Source: Arthrinium phaeospermum
Lineage: Eukaryota; Ascomycota; Sordariomycetes; Amphisphaeriales; Apiosporaceae
Direction: 5' to 3'
NCBI GenBank assembly: GCA_006503535.1
Contig: QYRS01000011.1
Span: 186,001 to 250,000 of the forward strand
Length of the DNA: 64,000 bases
Shown: positions 10,914 to 21,169 of the stretch, piece after piece
How the letters are laid out: each line of letters opens with the position of its first letter
How positions within the stretch are numbered: the first letter of the stretch is position 1
The notes under the pieces: generated by a model
What the model saw: only the letters and a program-made list of their open reading frames with translations
What the model was told of the DNA's origin: nothing
Databases searched by the model: none
Position numbers and translations under genes: made by a program

Positions 10914-12260
10914 TCATTTTCCTTCCCCGGACGCGATGTCTCCCCGATACTCGACCATTTCTTTCCACTTTTGGGCAAACTCGCGCATGCCGCCCTCGCC
11001 GGCCAAACTCGCATCTACGACGTCCTTGGGCAGCTTGTGGGCCGAGTAAGCCGGCGAACTGAAGTTATACGCCGCCGGGTCCTCCTTCTCAATGAGTCGG
11101 AGCTCGGGGATGATATCGGCATCTTCATCCTCGTCCTCGTCGTCTGTGGTATTGCTCTCGTCTGAAACCACGCCGTTCTGGGCTGCCGATGTGTCTTCTT
11201 CCGCCGAAGCAGTGCCCAACATGGGTCCCAGCGGCACCGACCATTCGTTCAGCTCGTGCCAGCCGAAGAGAAGGGAGTCGGTGTGTGGGGCCCAGGCGTT
11301 GATATCGATCAGGCGCACACGGCCCAGGGGCTCGCCCTCGCCTTCGGGGACGTAAACGTCGAAGACGAAGCTGGCGTCGGGGAAGGTGTAGCGCAGCTTG
11401 TGGTTGAAGAACTGGCAGATTTTGGCCACGAGTGCGGGCCGCAGGTCCAGCAGGAAATCGTAGAAGTTGAGGTCGCGCTGCGTAATGCCGACCAGGTAGC
11501 GGTGCTTGACGAAGCAGCGGAACTCGAGCGCCGTGTGCGGGTTGAAGAAGGAGCGCAGGACGAGGACGGGCTTGAATTGCGGCGGCGACGAAGACGAAGA
11601 TGACGATGCTGTGCTGGCTTCTTCTGTTGATGTGGTCGCCTTGCTGTCGCTCGATCCTGCAACCGGTGTGCAGTCGTCAAAGGCGTGCTCCAGGTCGTAA
11701 GTAATGAAGTTGGAGCTTTTGAGTAGCAGGTAGACGTCGTTGGGCGTCGTGCACTTGATGGTGTTCTGGTGCGTCGAGATCCAGGCTGCATCCTTGGGCG
11801 CGGTCCAGTTCAGCTTCGGGGCCACTGCGCCGTCGAGCTCGGCGATTGTGTCTTTGATGGTTTGGTGGAGGGCCGGGAAGCGCTTGTTCGGCGGGAGGCG
11901 CTCGGGAGATTCGTCGTCGTCGTCGCTGTCCGAGCCGGACTCATTAGGCGCTTGCTCGTACCGCGACCGCGTTTGCTCTGTAGACAGGTTGGTAGGCCCC
12001 GATTCCCATTCCACTTCGTCGTCGTCTTGGTCCTCGTCATCCTCGTCGCCGAGCACGATGCCGTCTTCGCGGATGTACTCGATGAAGTCGGGCGTCAGCG
12101 GGATGATGCGTGACTTGATGCATGATTCGCGGTACTTGGGAAACCAGTAGTCGTAGGAGCAGTGTAGGATGTGGTCTCGGGTGATGGGAGGAAATTCGAG
12201 GGCTGCAGCGTCCGAGCCACCGTTTGCGCCGGAGGTGGTGGTACCGGTTGCGTCCGGCAT
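10914..12260 (-). CDS. cdc123: Cdc123, eIF2 complex assembly chaperone
   Basis: A single uninterrupted 448-residue frame. It begins with the D123 signature (residues about 28-60: HCSYDYWFPKYRES followed by a conserved basic and Pro-rich strand). It continues with PKLNWTAPKDAAWI, a D-V-Y-L-L-L-K-S strand, the long conserved block around EFRCFVKHRYLVGITQRDL, and IDINAWAPHTDSLLF near residues 320-335. These correspond to the ATP-grasp fold of the family. Cdc123 binds eIF2-gamma and promotes assembly of the eIF2 heterotrimer, so it is needed for translation initiation and cell-cycle entry. Acidic, low-complexity loops (Asp/Glu runs near 75-85, 110 and 385, Ser run near 225) interrupt the core, as in other fungal members. 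It diverges from cwc21, with a shared 492-bp promoter interval. Confidence 0.95.
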   Translation of the reverse strand: MPDATGTTTSGANGGSDAAALEFPPITRDHILHCSYDYWFPKYRESCIKSRIIPLTPDFIEYIREDGIVLGDEDDEDQDDDEVEWESGPTNLSTEQTRSRYEQAPNESGSDSDDDDESPERLPPNKRFPALHQTIKDTIAELDGAVAPKLNWTAPKDAAWISTHQNTIKCTTPNDVYLLLKSSNFITYDLEHAFDDCTPVAGSSDSKATTSTEEASTASSSSSSSPPQFKPVLVLRSFFNPHTALEFRCFVKHRYLVGITQRDLNFYDFLLDLRPALVAKICQFFNHKLRYTFPDASFVFDVYVPEGEGEPLGRVRLIDINAWAPHTDSLLFGWHELNEWSVPLGPMLGTASAEEDTSAAQNGVVSDESNTTDDEDEDEDADIIPELRLIEKEDPAAYNFSSPAYSAHKLPKDVVDASLAGEGGMREFAQKWKEMVEYRGDIASGEGK

Positions 12261-12752
12261 CTTCGTGAGGAGCCGAATGGTATTCTGGGTGTTCTATACT
12301 TTTTCTTCTTCTCTGTCTCCCTCTCTTACAGGTATTTCTTAGTCTAAATATATAAATAATACCAAACAGTTTGATCTTCTGTAATTAATATCTGCAGTGA
12401 AAGAAGAATTCAAGTTATCTCTGAACGTTGACTCACAAGTAGTTTTTCACTTAGACCGAGACCCTGCAAATGCGAGTCATCGCGGGGCAATTGCATCTGG
12501 ACAAAAAGAAACCCGCCAGCCCGCCTGGACGGGGAGCTACCTTACCAACTTACCCATCAACTTTAACCCCACTATACCTAACTTTGCTTTGCATGTCCCA
12601 TTGATATTCCGTCTATTACTGCCAATTTAGACCGCTACATATTGTTCCCAGCCAGGCCTGGATCTCTCCCATTGGAAGCTTCAAAGGAGCGAAACCACGA
12701 CATCTTACTATTTGCTATTCCATCAGTTCCCTTCGCTCCAGCACGGCGCACC
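12261..12752. promoter_or_regulatory. Bidirectional promoter interval cdc123 / cwc21
   Basis: 492 bases separate the two divergent start codons. The cdc123 side has a CT-rich leader (about 12295-12330, read on + as TTTTTCTTCTTCTCTGTC). An AT-rich stretch at 12345-12400 lies in the middle. No defined factor site was recognised. Confidence 0.45.
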
Positions 12753-13358
12753 ATGTCCGATAACGTCGGCCTTTCCACCCCACGGGGCAGCGGTACCTCG
12801 GGATACGTGCAGCGCAACATGGCACACCTCAAGCCGCGCGACAGGGACCGAGGCGCCCCGTATGCCGCGCGCGACCTCGAGCGGCACCGCCAGCGCCAGC
12901 CCGACAAGGGCATTCTCGAACACGAGCGCAAGCGCGAGGTCGAGGTCAAGGTCTTTGAGCTGCGGGACAAGCTAGAGGACGACGGGTGAGTTTGCCTGCC
13001 TGATCTGTGGCTCAATCTACCGGACCCTCCGAGCGGGCCACAACGATACTCTGCTGATGCTGACAATCCTCCCAGTGTCGACGAAGACGAGATCGACGAG
13101 CAGTGCGACGCCTTGCGCAAAGAGCTCCTGGCCAAACAGGACAGAAACCAGGGCACCGAGCCACGGAAAGGCCTCAAGATGCACCAGGTTCACGAGCTCG
13201 CCGACGCCAAGATCAAGGAAAGCGAGAGACTGCGCAACGCGCTCAGGATCAGCAAGGACTACGAAGAGGGCGGCCACTGGAAGAGGCAAGAGGAACGGCT
13301 GCGGAAGGCCGTGGACAGAGACAACGCGGCCGATAGGGACAAGGAAGGGGGCTACTAG
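12753..13358 (+). CDS. cwc21: Cwc21/SRRM2-type pre-mRNA splicing factor
   Basis: Exons 12753-12985 and 13076-13358 (intron 90 nt, donor GTGAGT) encode 171 residues. The N-terminus has the block characteristic of Cwc21/SRRM2, [19 protein letters not shown] at residues 4-22. The cwf21 domain follows at about 48-100, with [18 protein letters not shown] and then an acidic helix. The remainder is a charged helical tail rich in Lys, Arg and Glu. Cwc21 docks on Prp8 and Snu114 at the catalytic centre of the activated spliceosome. The intron falls inside the cwf21 helix after the Asp-Asp-Gly turn, and both sides continue the same helix, which supports the splice choice. Confidence 0.93.
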
Positions 13359-14571
13359 GTCTCCGACATACAGCCTAAGTAAGGTCAAGAATTGATAAAG
13401 GGGCTCGTTGGCATTTTTGTTCGGCTGCTGGGGCTCGGACTATCTGCATCGTTTGGCGAAGGCGTTCAGGTTTTGATTTGTTTTACCCTATGTATATCGG
13501 AATGATCACTTTTGGCGGCTGAGGTTCACCACGTTTGCTGTGGATTTTTGGATAGGCGCTATGTGAATAATCCGCCACAGGCTTTTGACATAAGAAACAT
13601 TATCAGATTAATTCCGTCAAATGCAGGTTATTATTACATGTATGTTCTGCATAAATCCAGGAGCGACCAAGGGACCCCGATGCTAGGAATCCCAGTTGTC
13701 GAAATATTATAGGGTCCCCAAACCGGTCCCTTTGGCGTTATATTCCTATTTGCCCAGTTGGCCAGAACCAGAACCGAAATTCAGGTACAGTGTCTGCTGC
13801 GCCTCGTGCTGGATCTACCTATGTACGTCTAGATCCACGTGCACTGACAGCGCAAAGGTCCTCGCGCATCGAGCTGCTCGGGGGGCTGGCTGAGCTCGTC
13901 ATACCTTTGACCTTCCTTGGTCTCTACGCTCCAAAGCAGCAGGCGGTCTGCTGGCCGAGTTGTCTGGTCGAGGGAAGGGGTGGATCGCCCTCAGCGCCCG
14001 GCACGCGTTTCCGTGTCAACCACCCGGAAACACAAGACACACCCCTGTAACCTCCATTCATTTGCATCTGCCCATCCGCCAACTGGGTAGCACCGCCAGA
14101 GTAGTTTAGGCCGCAGAGAGGAGTGCGACTCTGGGGCGAGAGGTTGGATACGACATCTTTTCTTCTTGCATATTGTGTCTAGTTTTCCTGCCGCGACACC
14201 AAACAATTTTTGAAGTTGGCCGTCTCGCGACCAGAGACAGGCACATCAACAACCAGAAAGCTTGTAACAGCGCAAAGCAGCTGTCTGCAGGTATGTGCCA
14301 GAGACAAAATCGAATTGTTACCTACCCCACACCCCGACACACACCGACTCCGTCCGACAAGCTCGCTCAACACCGACTTGTTGAGAGTTGTGCCTGAGTG
14401 AATCCACTGCATACTGCATACCTTACCTTACACACCTTACCCAGGCACGCCTAACATCGCATTCCCGATTCTCCAGGCACAGTCTCGAGCCAGCATCCGC
14501 ATTCTCCGGAGAGCAGGCTCGCACATCACCGTCCCCACGTTGACGCCTAACACCACATCGCCGCCGCCGCT
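13359..14571. other. 1.2 kb intergenic, cwc21 3' end to b561-like promoter
   Basis: No gene recognised. The final 200 bases are rich in CACC/ACCTTACC motifs and pyrimidines and probably carry the leader of the downstream membrane-protein gene. Confidence 0.5.
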
Positions 14572-17180
14572 ATGGCGCCGACCGATGCGCTGTCGGCGCC
14601 GGGAGCGGTTGCTTACTCCTCGGACAAGATGAGCGTCGGCGACGGAACATGGGACTTCACCAAGAACGACTTCTTGCTCCCCAATCTCCAGGGCCTGCCC
14701 TTTGACATGATGCAATACAATGGTACGCATGCTCCACCTAACCACCCATATAACCAGATCGGGCCACTAACACCTCTCTGCCAGGCATGGGCAATCGCTT
14801 TTCAAGTGTCGCGCAGTATCACAGCCTGATCCTGGCACATGGCGTCATTGCTGCCATAGTCTTCCTCTTCATCGTGCCTATCGGGGTCATGATGGCTCGC
14901 TTCCACCGGGGACGGCCCGGTGCGAATATCCGCTATCACGCCTATCTGCAGATATTCGCCATCCTCCTGGCCACCGTCGTATTTGTGACTGGTTGGTTTG
15001 CCGTTGGCCCAAACCGCAGCCTGACCAATCCGCATCACGGTATTGGCGTCGCCATCTACACCATGATACTGGTGCAAGCTGTCGGCGGCCGCCTTGTCAG
15101 AAGCATTCGAAAGCACTCGCTACGGCTCATGATTCATCGCTGGCTTGGGCGCATTGTCACCATCCTTGGCATGATTCAAATCCCCCTGGGCCTCACGCTG
15201 TACGGCTCACCCAAGGTTGCCTTCATCTTGTACTCGATCTGGATGGCCTTTCTGTTACTCATGTACTTCGTCTTGAGCTACCGGCACGAGGGGGATTGGG
15301 ATGAAAGGACCGTCTACGGAGGAAGGTCCGAAGCCGGCACCGGCAGGAGTAGGAGCAGATACACCGTCTCGGATCGTACCGAAAAGAAGGAGGGACACGG
15401 ATGGCTGGGCCCCTTGGCAGCTGGCGCTGGCGTGTGGGCCCTCATGAAAGGACGAAAGGACAAGAAAGAGCGCGAACGAAGCTTAAGCAGGTCTCGCTCA
15501 AGGAGCCGAAGCAGGGGTCCCGAGGTTCTCCCGTCCAGGAGAGGGTCGACCAGTTACGTCGATGAGAAGTTTACCGAACGAAATGAGGCACCGCGTGGCG
15601 GCGGCGGCCTGATGGACAAGCTCATCAACGTTGCTGGGGTTGTGGGTGCGGGCGCACTTGCCAAGAAGCTTTTGGATCGCAAGGACAGTCGCAGACATGG
15701 AGACGAAGAATACCAGTCGGTTGCGACAGATACGCCCAGCCGCAACCGGATCAAGCGGCCTGCCAGATCCGAGTACACCGAAAGCGAATTCAGCGACGAA
15801 ATGACCCAACTCCGCAGCCAGAGGGGCGGCAAACCCATTCTCCCCGGTCCAGGCAATCCGACGGCTATGGCGGCTGCCATGAGTGCCGCCGAGCGCCCCG
15901 ACAGACCGATCACGCCACGACCATCGCACGCACGCCCTGGTGACTCGAGATTGGAGAGCACCCTAGATTCCGACTATTCATCCTATGTCAGCCCGTCGCG
16001 ACGAGCACGGGAGGAGCGTGATACCGGCGAAAGTGCTGGAGGCGGCCTGCTAGCGGGACTTGGCTTGGGGTGGTTTGCAAAGAAGCTGAAGGATAGGAAG
16101 GACCGCAAGGCAGATGCAGACCGTCTGCGTTACGAGGACGAGAGGAGAGACGGCCGCCATGGATCCAGATATACTGGGGATGGCTATGACTCGCCTGGCA
16201 GAAGACCTGCGCGCCGGTACACTGCACCAGCTGGCACGGCGACTACCATGACTGGCGACTCCGATTTCTCGTCAGCTCTCGAGTCGCGCCCTGGAGTTGG
16301 GCCTCCGGGCCCGCCAATACCCCCACCAATGCCACCCATGGGGATACCAGGTATTGCAGCCGGGGCTCGCAAGTCTCGTTCGCGGTCTCACTCGAGAGAC
16401 CCGCACATGCCAGTAGACATGCCGCACATACCGCCTGATCCTCACGGTGTTCTTCATCGGGATGAATCGGTTAATGATGGCTACACATCAGCAAGTGGAA
16501 GACCCCAGAGACGTCACTCCTCCCGCCGCCGAAAGGACGGAAACGCGGCGGCGGCAGCAGCGGCCGCATCGGCAAGTCTCCTGGCATCCGAAGTAGATGA
16601 CGGACGGCGAAGACGGCGCGAGCGCAGCAGAACCCGCGCTCCCAGCCAGCCTGTCAGCGTCAAGGTCAAGTACCACGATGACCGTGACCGCAACGTCACA
16701 TTGCGCCGGTTGACTGAGGAGGAAGCAGCACGCGAGCACCGGAAGCGCAGGTCTAGCTCGATCAGCAGCGCATCAGGCACCGAAGGAGCTAGCAGTCGCC
16801 GACGCTACCGCCGCGACTCCAGCGCGAACCGCACAGTCACAGACCTACATGGTGCGCGACAGGCGGACGATCAATTGTCACCACCGACACCCGCTTTTGC
16901 AGGTGGGAGGCGAGCGGCGAAGGACTCGGCGTATTACTCTGGGCCCGACCACCCTCCGCCCCCGCCCCCGCCGAACGGGCCTCCTCCCATGACGCCCATG
17001 CACAATAACAACACTGTCTCTAGTATAGGCAGTCATGGCACCTGGAGCGCAATGAGCCCCTCTCCCGGCGGACCCGGCGGGACCGGGGCTTCCAACACTA
17101 CCTCGGCAGCGGATAGGCGTAGGCAGAGGCGGATGGAAAGGAGGACCCAGCGGCCATCAGGCACAGTCGAGTTTGACTAG
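14572..17180 (+). CDS. Cytochrome b561/DUF2427-like membrane protein with long basic repetitive tail
   Basis: Exons 14572-14722 and 14785-17180 (62-nt intron) encode 848 residues. After a soluble N-terminus of about 60 residues come five clear membrane helices (about 62-260). Conserved histidines lie at helix edges (SLILAHGV, IRYHAYLQ, NPHHGIGVAIY, LMIHRWLG), the arrangement of b561-type haem-binding domains. The usual DOMON/CBD9 domain of fungal relatives is absent. The other 590 residues are hydrophilic, rich in Arg, Ser, Gly and Pro, with SR-type stretches. They contain three copies of a short module of Gly-rich hydrophobic helix followed by RKD and basic residues (codons near 15400-15467, 15630-15690 and 16052-16110). 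A Pro run lies near residue 800. Probable role is transmembrane electron transfer or a structural membrane function; substrate unknown. Confidence 0.85.
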
Positions 17181-17900
17181 GGCTTAGGCAGTTTTTTATC
17201 TTGAATTCGATTCGACAGACAGCAAGATTGCATCATTGCTAGGCGTTGATATGGGCGTTGGATTGCTTTGATGCAGCATTTTCCGGGTTCAGATGAGGAC
17301 CCAGCACCTTCTCATCATCTGTTGGATTTTGTTTACCTTAATGACGCACGCAACAAAAAGAGGGTTATGGGATATGTAGATACGACGGCTCCAAGGCGGA
17401 ATGAATTGGGAGGCCATGCTGGAATTATGTAATGTACTATGTAGATATGATCAAAATGCCAATACGATGATTTTGCTCTTCAATAATAAACCCATCATTG
17501 CGCCCTATATGTTAGTTATACATTCGGATAGCTGATGTCTAAATACTTCTGTAGACGGGCATAATGAGGTCTATGTATGTAGTCTCCGTAGTGCCTGCCC
17601 TGATGAACCAAAATAACTGGAGGAATGATTATAGAGGCCCCGGTCTGTATGCACAGTCACTGACATCCATGGTGGGGCACAGCTCTGAGGGGAGAATGCC
17701 AAATGCATAGCTAAGATTTATCGATAAGCGCAAGAACGCGAGCAACTTAACGCGTCCATCTTCAGCAACAACCCAATCGCAAGGCATCTAGTTGGGCCAA
17801 GTAGAGCGTCAATTCTGGCTCTGGACTGTTGAAAACTCGACGAATATTTGCGCACGCCCCGCTCGACGATACTGTGCGTCACGCGCAGCATAGACTCAAC
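17181..17900. other. 720 bp intergenic, b561-like 3' end to nnf1 promoter
   Basis: No gene recognised. AT-rich sequence at about 17430-17560 fits a 3' UTR and polyadenylation region. An in-frame upstream ATG at 17829 could extend nnf1 by 24 residues. Confidence 0.5.
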
Positions 17901-18941
17901 ATGGAGAACGGCGAGCAACAAGAGCAAGTCGCGACGACAACACCGCAACCTACCGCAACCTCCCAGCAGTCGCAGGCGCCAGCAGATTCAACACCGTCAG
18001 AACCCCACCCCTCAACATCCACAGGTGCAGTACAACAGCCAGAGTCAGATGCTGCTGCTGCTGCTGCTGCTGCTGCACAACAACCTACCAGTGCGCCACC
18101 AGCATCACCGCCACTACCGACCCGGCACACACCACAAGCCCCGGGGCCCCGTGCCGCCCGCTTCCAGAAGGTCCTTGATGACTCGCTCAAACATACGCTG
18201 GGAAAGGTGACATGGGACAACTTCGCCAGCTGCTATCCGACCATCTCGGAGCGCGCGCCAGCGACACTGAAGGCGGCACAGCGACAAATGGTGGATCGCT
18301 TGACAATGCTATGCAAGGTATGCTATAAGTAGCCGCGGTCCCCCAGGCTTGATATTCGGAACAAGAGTCAAGCTAATAGCGATGTTTGAAATACAGAAAG
18401 AGTTTGAGTCGATCCTGACGAGTAGGAACGTCGTCAACAAGCTTAATGAGCTTGAAGGGCTAGTCAGCGAAGCTGAGCTGCGTCGCGACGAGGCTGGACT
18501 TCCTGACCAGGATAATATACCCACACCGTACGTCCATCTAGCTTGTATTTCTGTCGCGCCTCTACGTGGTCGCTTCCCCTAACCCCCGCTATTTCACCTA
18601 TTATGCTCCCCTCAAGTACAGTGTAGATAATATGCTAATTCCAGAACAGGCCGCATCTCCTGCCTGCGTCAGCTATCCTCGCCGCGCATCTTCAGCCACA
18701 CCTTGTTGCGTCCCAATCGCAGCTGAACGCGCGGTTGCAGACAACGCAATCTCACAACGCGCGCCTCTGGGCAGACATTCAGCAGCAACGCGCCGAGCTT
18801 TCGAGCTTGACCAGCCTACTCGAGAAGCTGGTCAAGGATCTTGAGGAAGCGGGCGGTATGCTGGACGATGCTGGTGTACAAACCGAAATCGCACGGGAGA
18901 CACGGGAAGTCGAAAGTGAGATGATGATGGATACCTCGTGA
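17901..18941 (+). CDS. nnf1: Nnf1/PMF1-type kinetochore protein (MIND/Mis12 complex)
   Basis: Exons 17901-18317, 18397-18527 and 18650-18941 encode 279 residues. A Pro/Thr/Gln-rich N-terminus contains nine Ala from a GCT repeat. The Nnf1 domain starts near residue 100 with ARFQKVLDDSLKHTLGKV and the following W-D-N-F-x-x-C-Y-P. It continues through coiled-coil segments KEFESILTSRNVVNKLNELE and LWADIQQQRAELSSLTSL. Nnf1 pairs with Mis12/Mtw1 in the MIND complex, linking CENP-C at centromeric chromatin to Ndc80. Intron 2 was placed by restoring the helix IPTP-PHLLPASAILAAHLQP across the junction. An in-frame ATG 72 bases upstream (17829) is possible, but its added residues look unconserved, so 17901 was preferred. 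Confidence 0.88.
18051..18076 (+). repeat. GCT trinucleotide repeat coding for poly-Ala
   Basis: About nine consecutive GCT/GCA codons inside the disordered N-terminus of nnf1; likely length-variable. Confidence 0.9.
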
Positions 18942-21169
18942 GGATGAAACGCATCCCAGCCAGCGATATTGAACCCAATGCGCGACACCAACGCTTCTAC
19001 GTGGATTCCCAACCCCCAGCCTTTTCCTTACGAGGTGCCTCGAAGCTATGCGACCCGCCACGTAGGCCTGCTGTCCATAAAAAGCGCGGGACGATATGTT
19101 GATGGTGTACTCATCAAAACACCCACGGAATCTTTGCTGTGTCTGGTAGTCGGCGCCAGGCGTTTCTGTCGACGCGGCTACCAGCATAGTGCCAGCACTT
19201 CGAGTGGCAGGCGACGAAGGGATGGCTTAGTGCATCTCTGCTTCATATCCTCCAGAAGAGGAGCAGTGGAGCAATCTCGAAAGAGCCGCCAAGCATGGGC
19301 TTGACAAGATTTCACAATCAAGGCATGGAAGCTTGACATGCAGTGTCACTCGAGCTTGGAGAAGGTTTCGTGTCGTGCCTTGAATGGAGTTGAATGATGA
19401 GAGTACCTGACCAGACTTACTCTTGATTAATCATGACCGGGACGCGACACGAAGGAATCCAAAGCGGCGATACTATGGTTTTTAAGGAAGCTATGAAGCT
19501 AGCTCAGTAAGTGCACTTGACAAGAAGCGTGTACGTAGATGCTCAGCCATAGGTTTCGGCCACTTTGGAATAAACTCACTCAAGGGGGCGCAAAGGGCGA
19601 CGATCCGCAAACCATGTCAGAGGCCATGGAGAGTGGCCGACTTCTAAAGATAGACAGGAAGGGATGGGCTTAATATGACACGGAAGTGCATTCGTTCATT
19701 TTGCTCGCCAGTCTGTATTGATGGTAGATGGTATGACGCGACATTATGTATCGATGTCTCGGTGTTAATAGAGCACAAAGGGCTCGGATGGAACCGGTGT
19801 AGATCCGAGACCATGAACACGATCTACCAGGTAAGATCCCATTGATTTGTTGATCTTAGCTAAGTACAGCACTGGGTACATGTAAATACAGATGCACTTG
19901 ACAGATTACATGTGTGTTTCGTGTTCTTTCAGTGGACGCTCTGGTTCTGGGGGTCAGTCATCGGATCGCAACGGCAAGTCGATTGCTGCTGCTCCATGCC
20001 ATAACCATAACCTCCGACGTAGCATATGTACTTAACATATATTGAGCGAATTCCATGTACGTAATAGGAAACTGTAGGTTAGGTAGGTAGCTTCAGACAG
20101 CCCATACTTTATTATTCAGCCAATGGATGACTGGCAAACAGGCCAATCAAGACTTCTAGGTGCTATCAATTGGGCCAAGCAGTACATACGGCCAAGATGC
20201 TTCTGCGTGCTGAGTGTCCTGCAAGTAGTACACTGGCGGCAGGCGGGTGCTGGAGGGGTACCTGTGCTAAAGTCAAGAGGCGAACGAGCACTTTTCCTAA
20301 TTGGACTAACTCCGGGTGTTGTCTCCAACAACCACCACCAGCTTAGCCCGCCCAAGAGGTCAAATTCGTTCAAATCCATTTGATCCATCAATTGATCTCA
20401 TCCACCATCTCTGCTCGACCTACCTAGGCCTGGACTTCTTGACCTTACCTTAGGTAAATTTGACGACCACCATCCTCTTGCCCTGTCTCCAGAAACTTCT
20501 GAATCCCGACTGGACAAGCAGACCACCATCCAATCAATCCAATCCATCCTCGTCACTCTCCCTCTCTCTCTTCCTCCCGATTCGCATTTTTGCGCAATTA
20601 GACCATCTACTTCCACCTCCCCCGCCTATCCCTCCCTCCGCTCCAAGGGTACAGCAATAATAAATCCATACAACATACACCACACACCAACAACAGAACA
20701 CCATACTCGTGGCTCGCATTCCTCCCTCGGGCTACTTTTTACTACTTCCATTACCATCTAACGCCCTCATCGTATCGTGGTAGAAGCATTGGTCGTTTGT
20801 TCGACGAGCCCACTCTTGTTTGCTGCGCTTCCACTTAAACGTCCAAAAAGTCAAAAAGGCAAGTCCCGTACACTGCACCCGAAGCTTTTGGGAAAATAAA
20901 AAAATCACCACCACTTTGTCGCCGCTTCCTTCCGCCTCTTCCTCCTCCTACCTCGTTCAACTACCTCTGGTCCTTCTTCTGCCAGGCTAAGGCTAACGAA
21001 TCGTCTCTTTCCACAGCTCGCCCTGCACTTCGACCCCGTCAAAACCTGACCGCGGCGCTTGTCAATTCTCGATTGTGTGCATTTGTCGAGGCCCCAGATA
21101 ATACTTCGCACCTCCTCCCGACTCTTTCGCCCCCCACCCACCGCCACCGCACACATCACCGACGCAAAC
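18942..21169. other. 2.2 kb intergenic before the NTF2/RRM gene
   Basis: No gene recognised. Open frames are short and without motifs. From about 20400 on the plus strand the sequence becomes strongly pyrimidine-rich (for example 20548-20580 and 20925-20960), which fits a long leader for the following RNA-binding protein gene. It could contain a leader intron. Confidence 0.5.
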
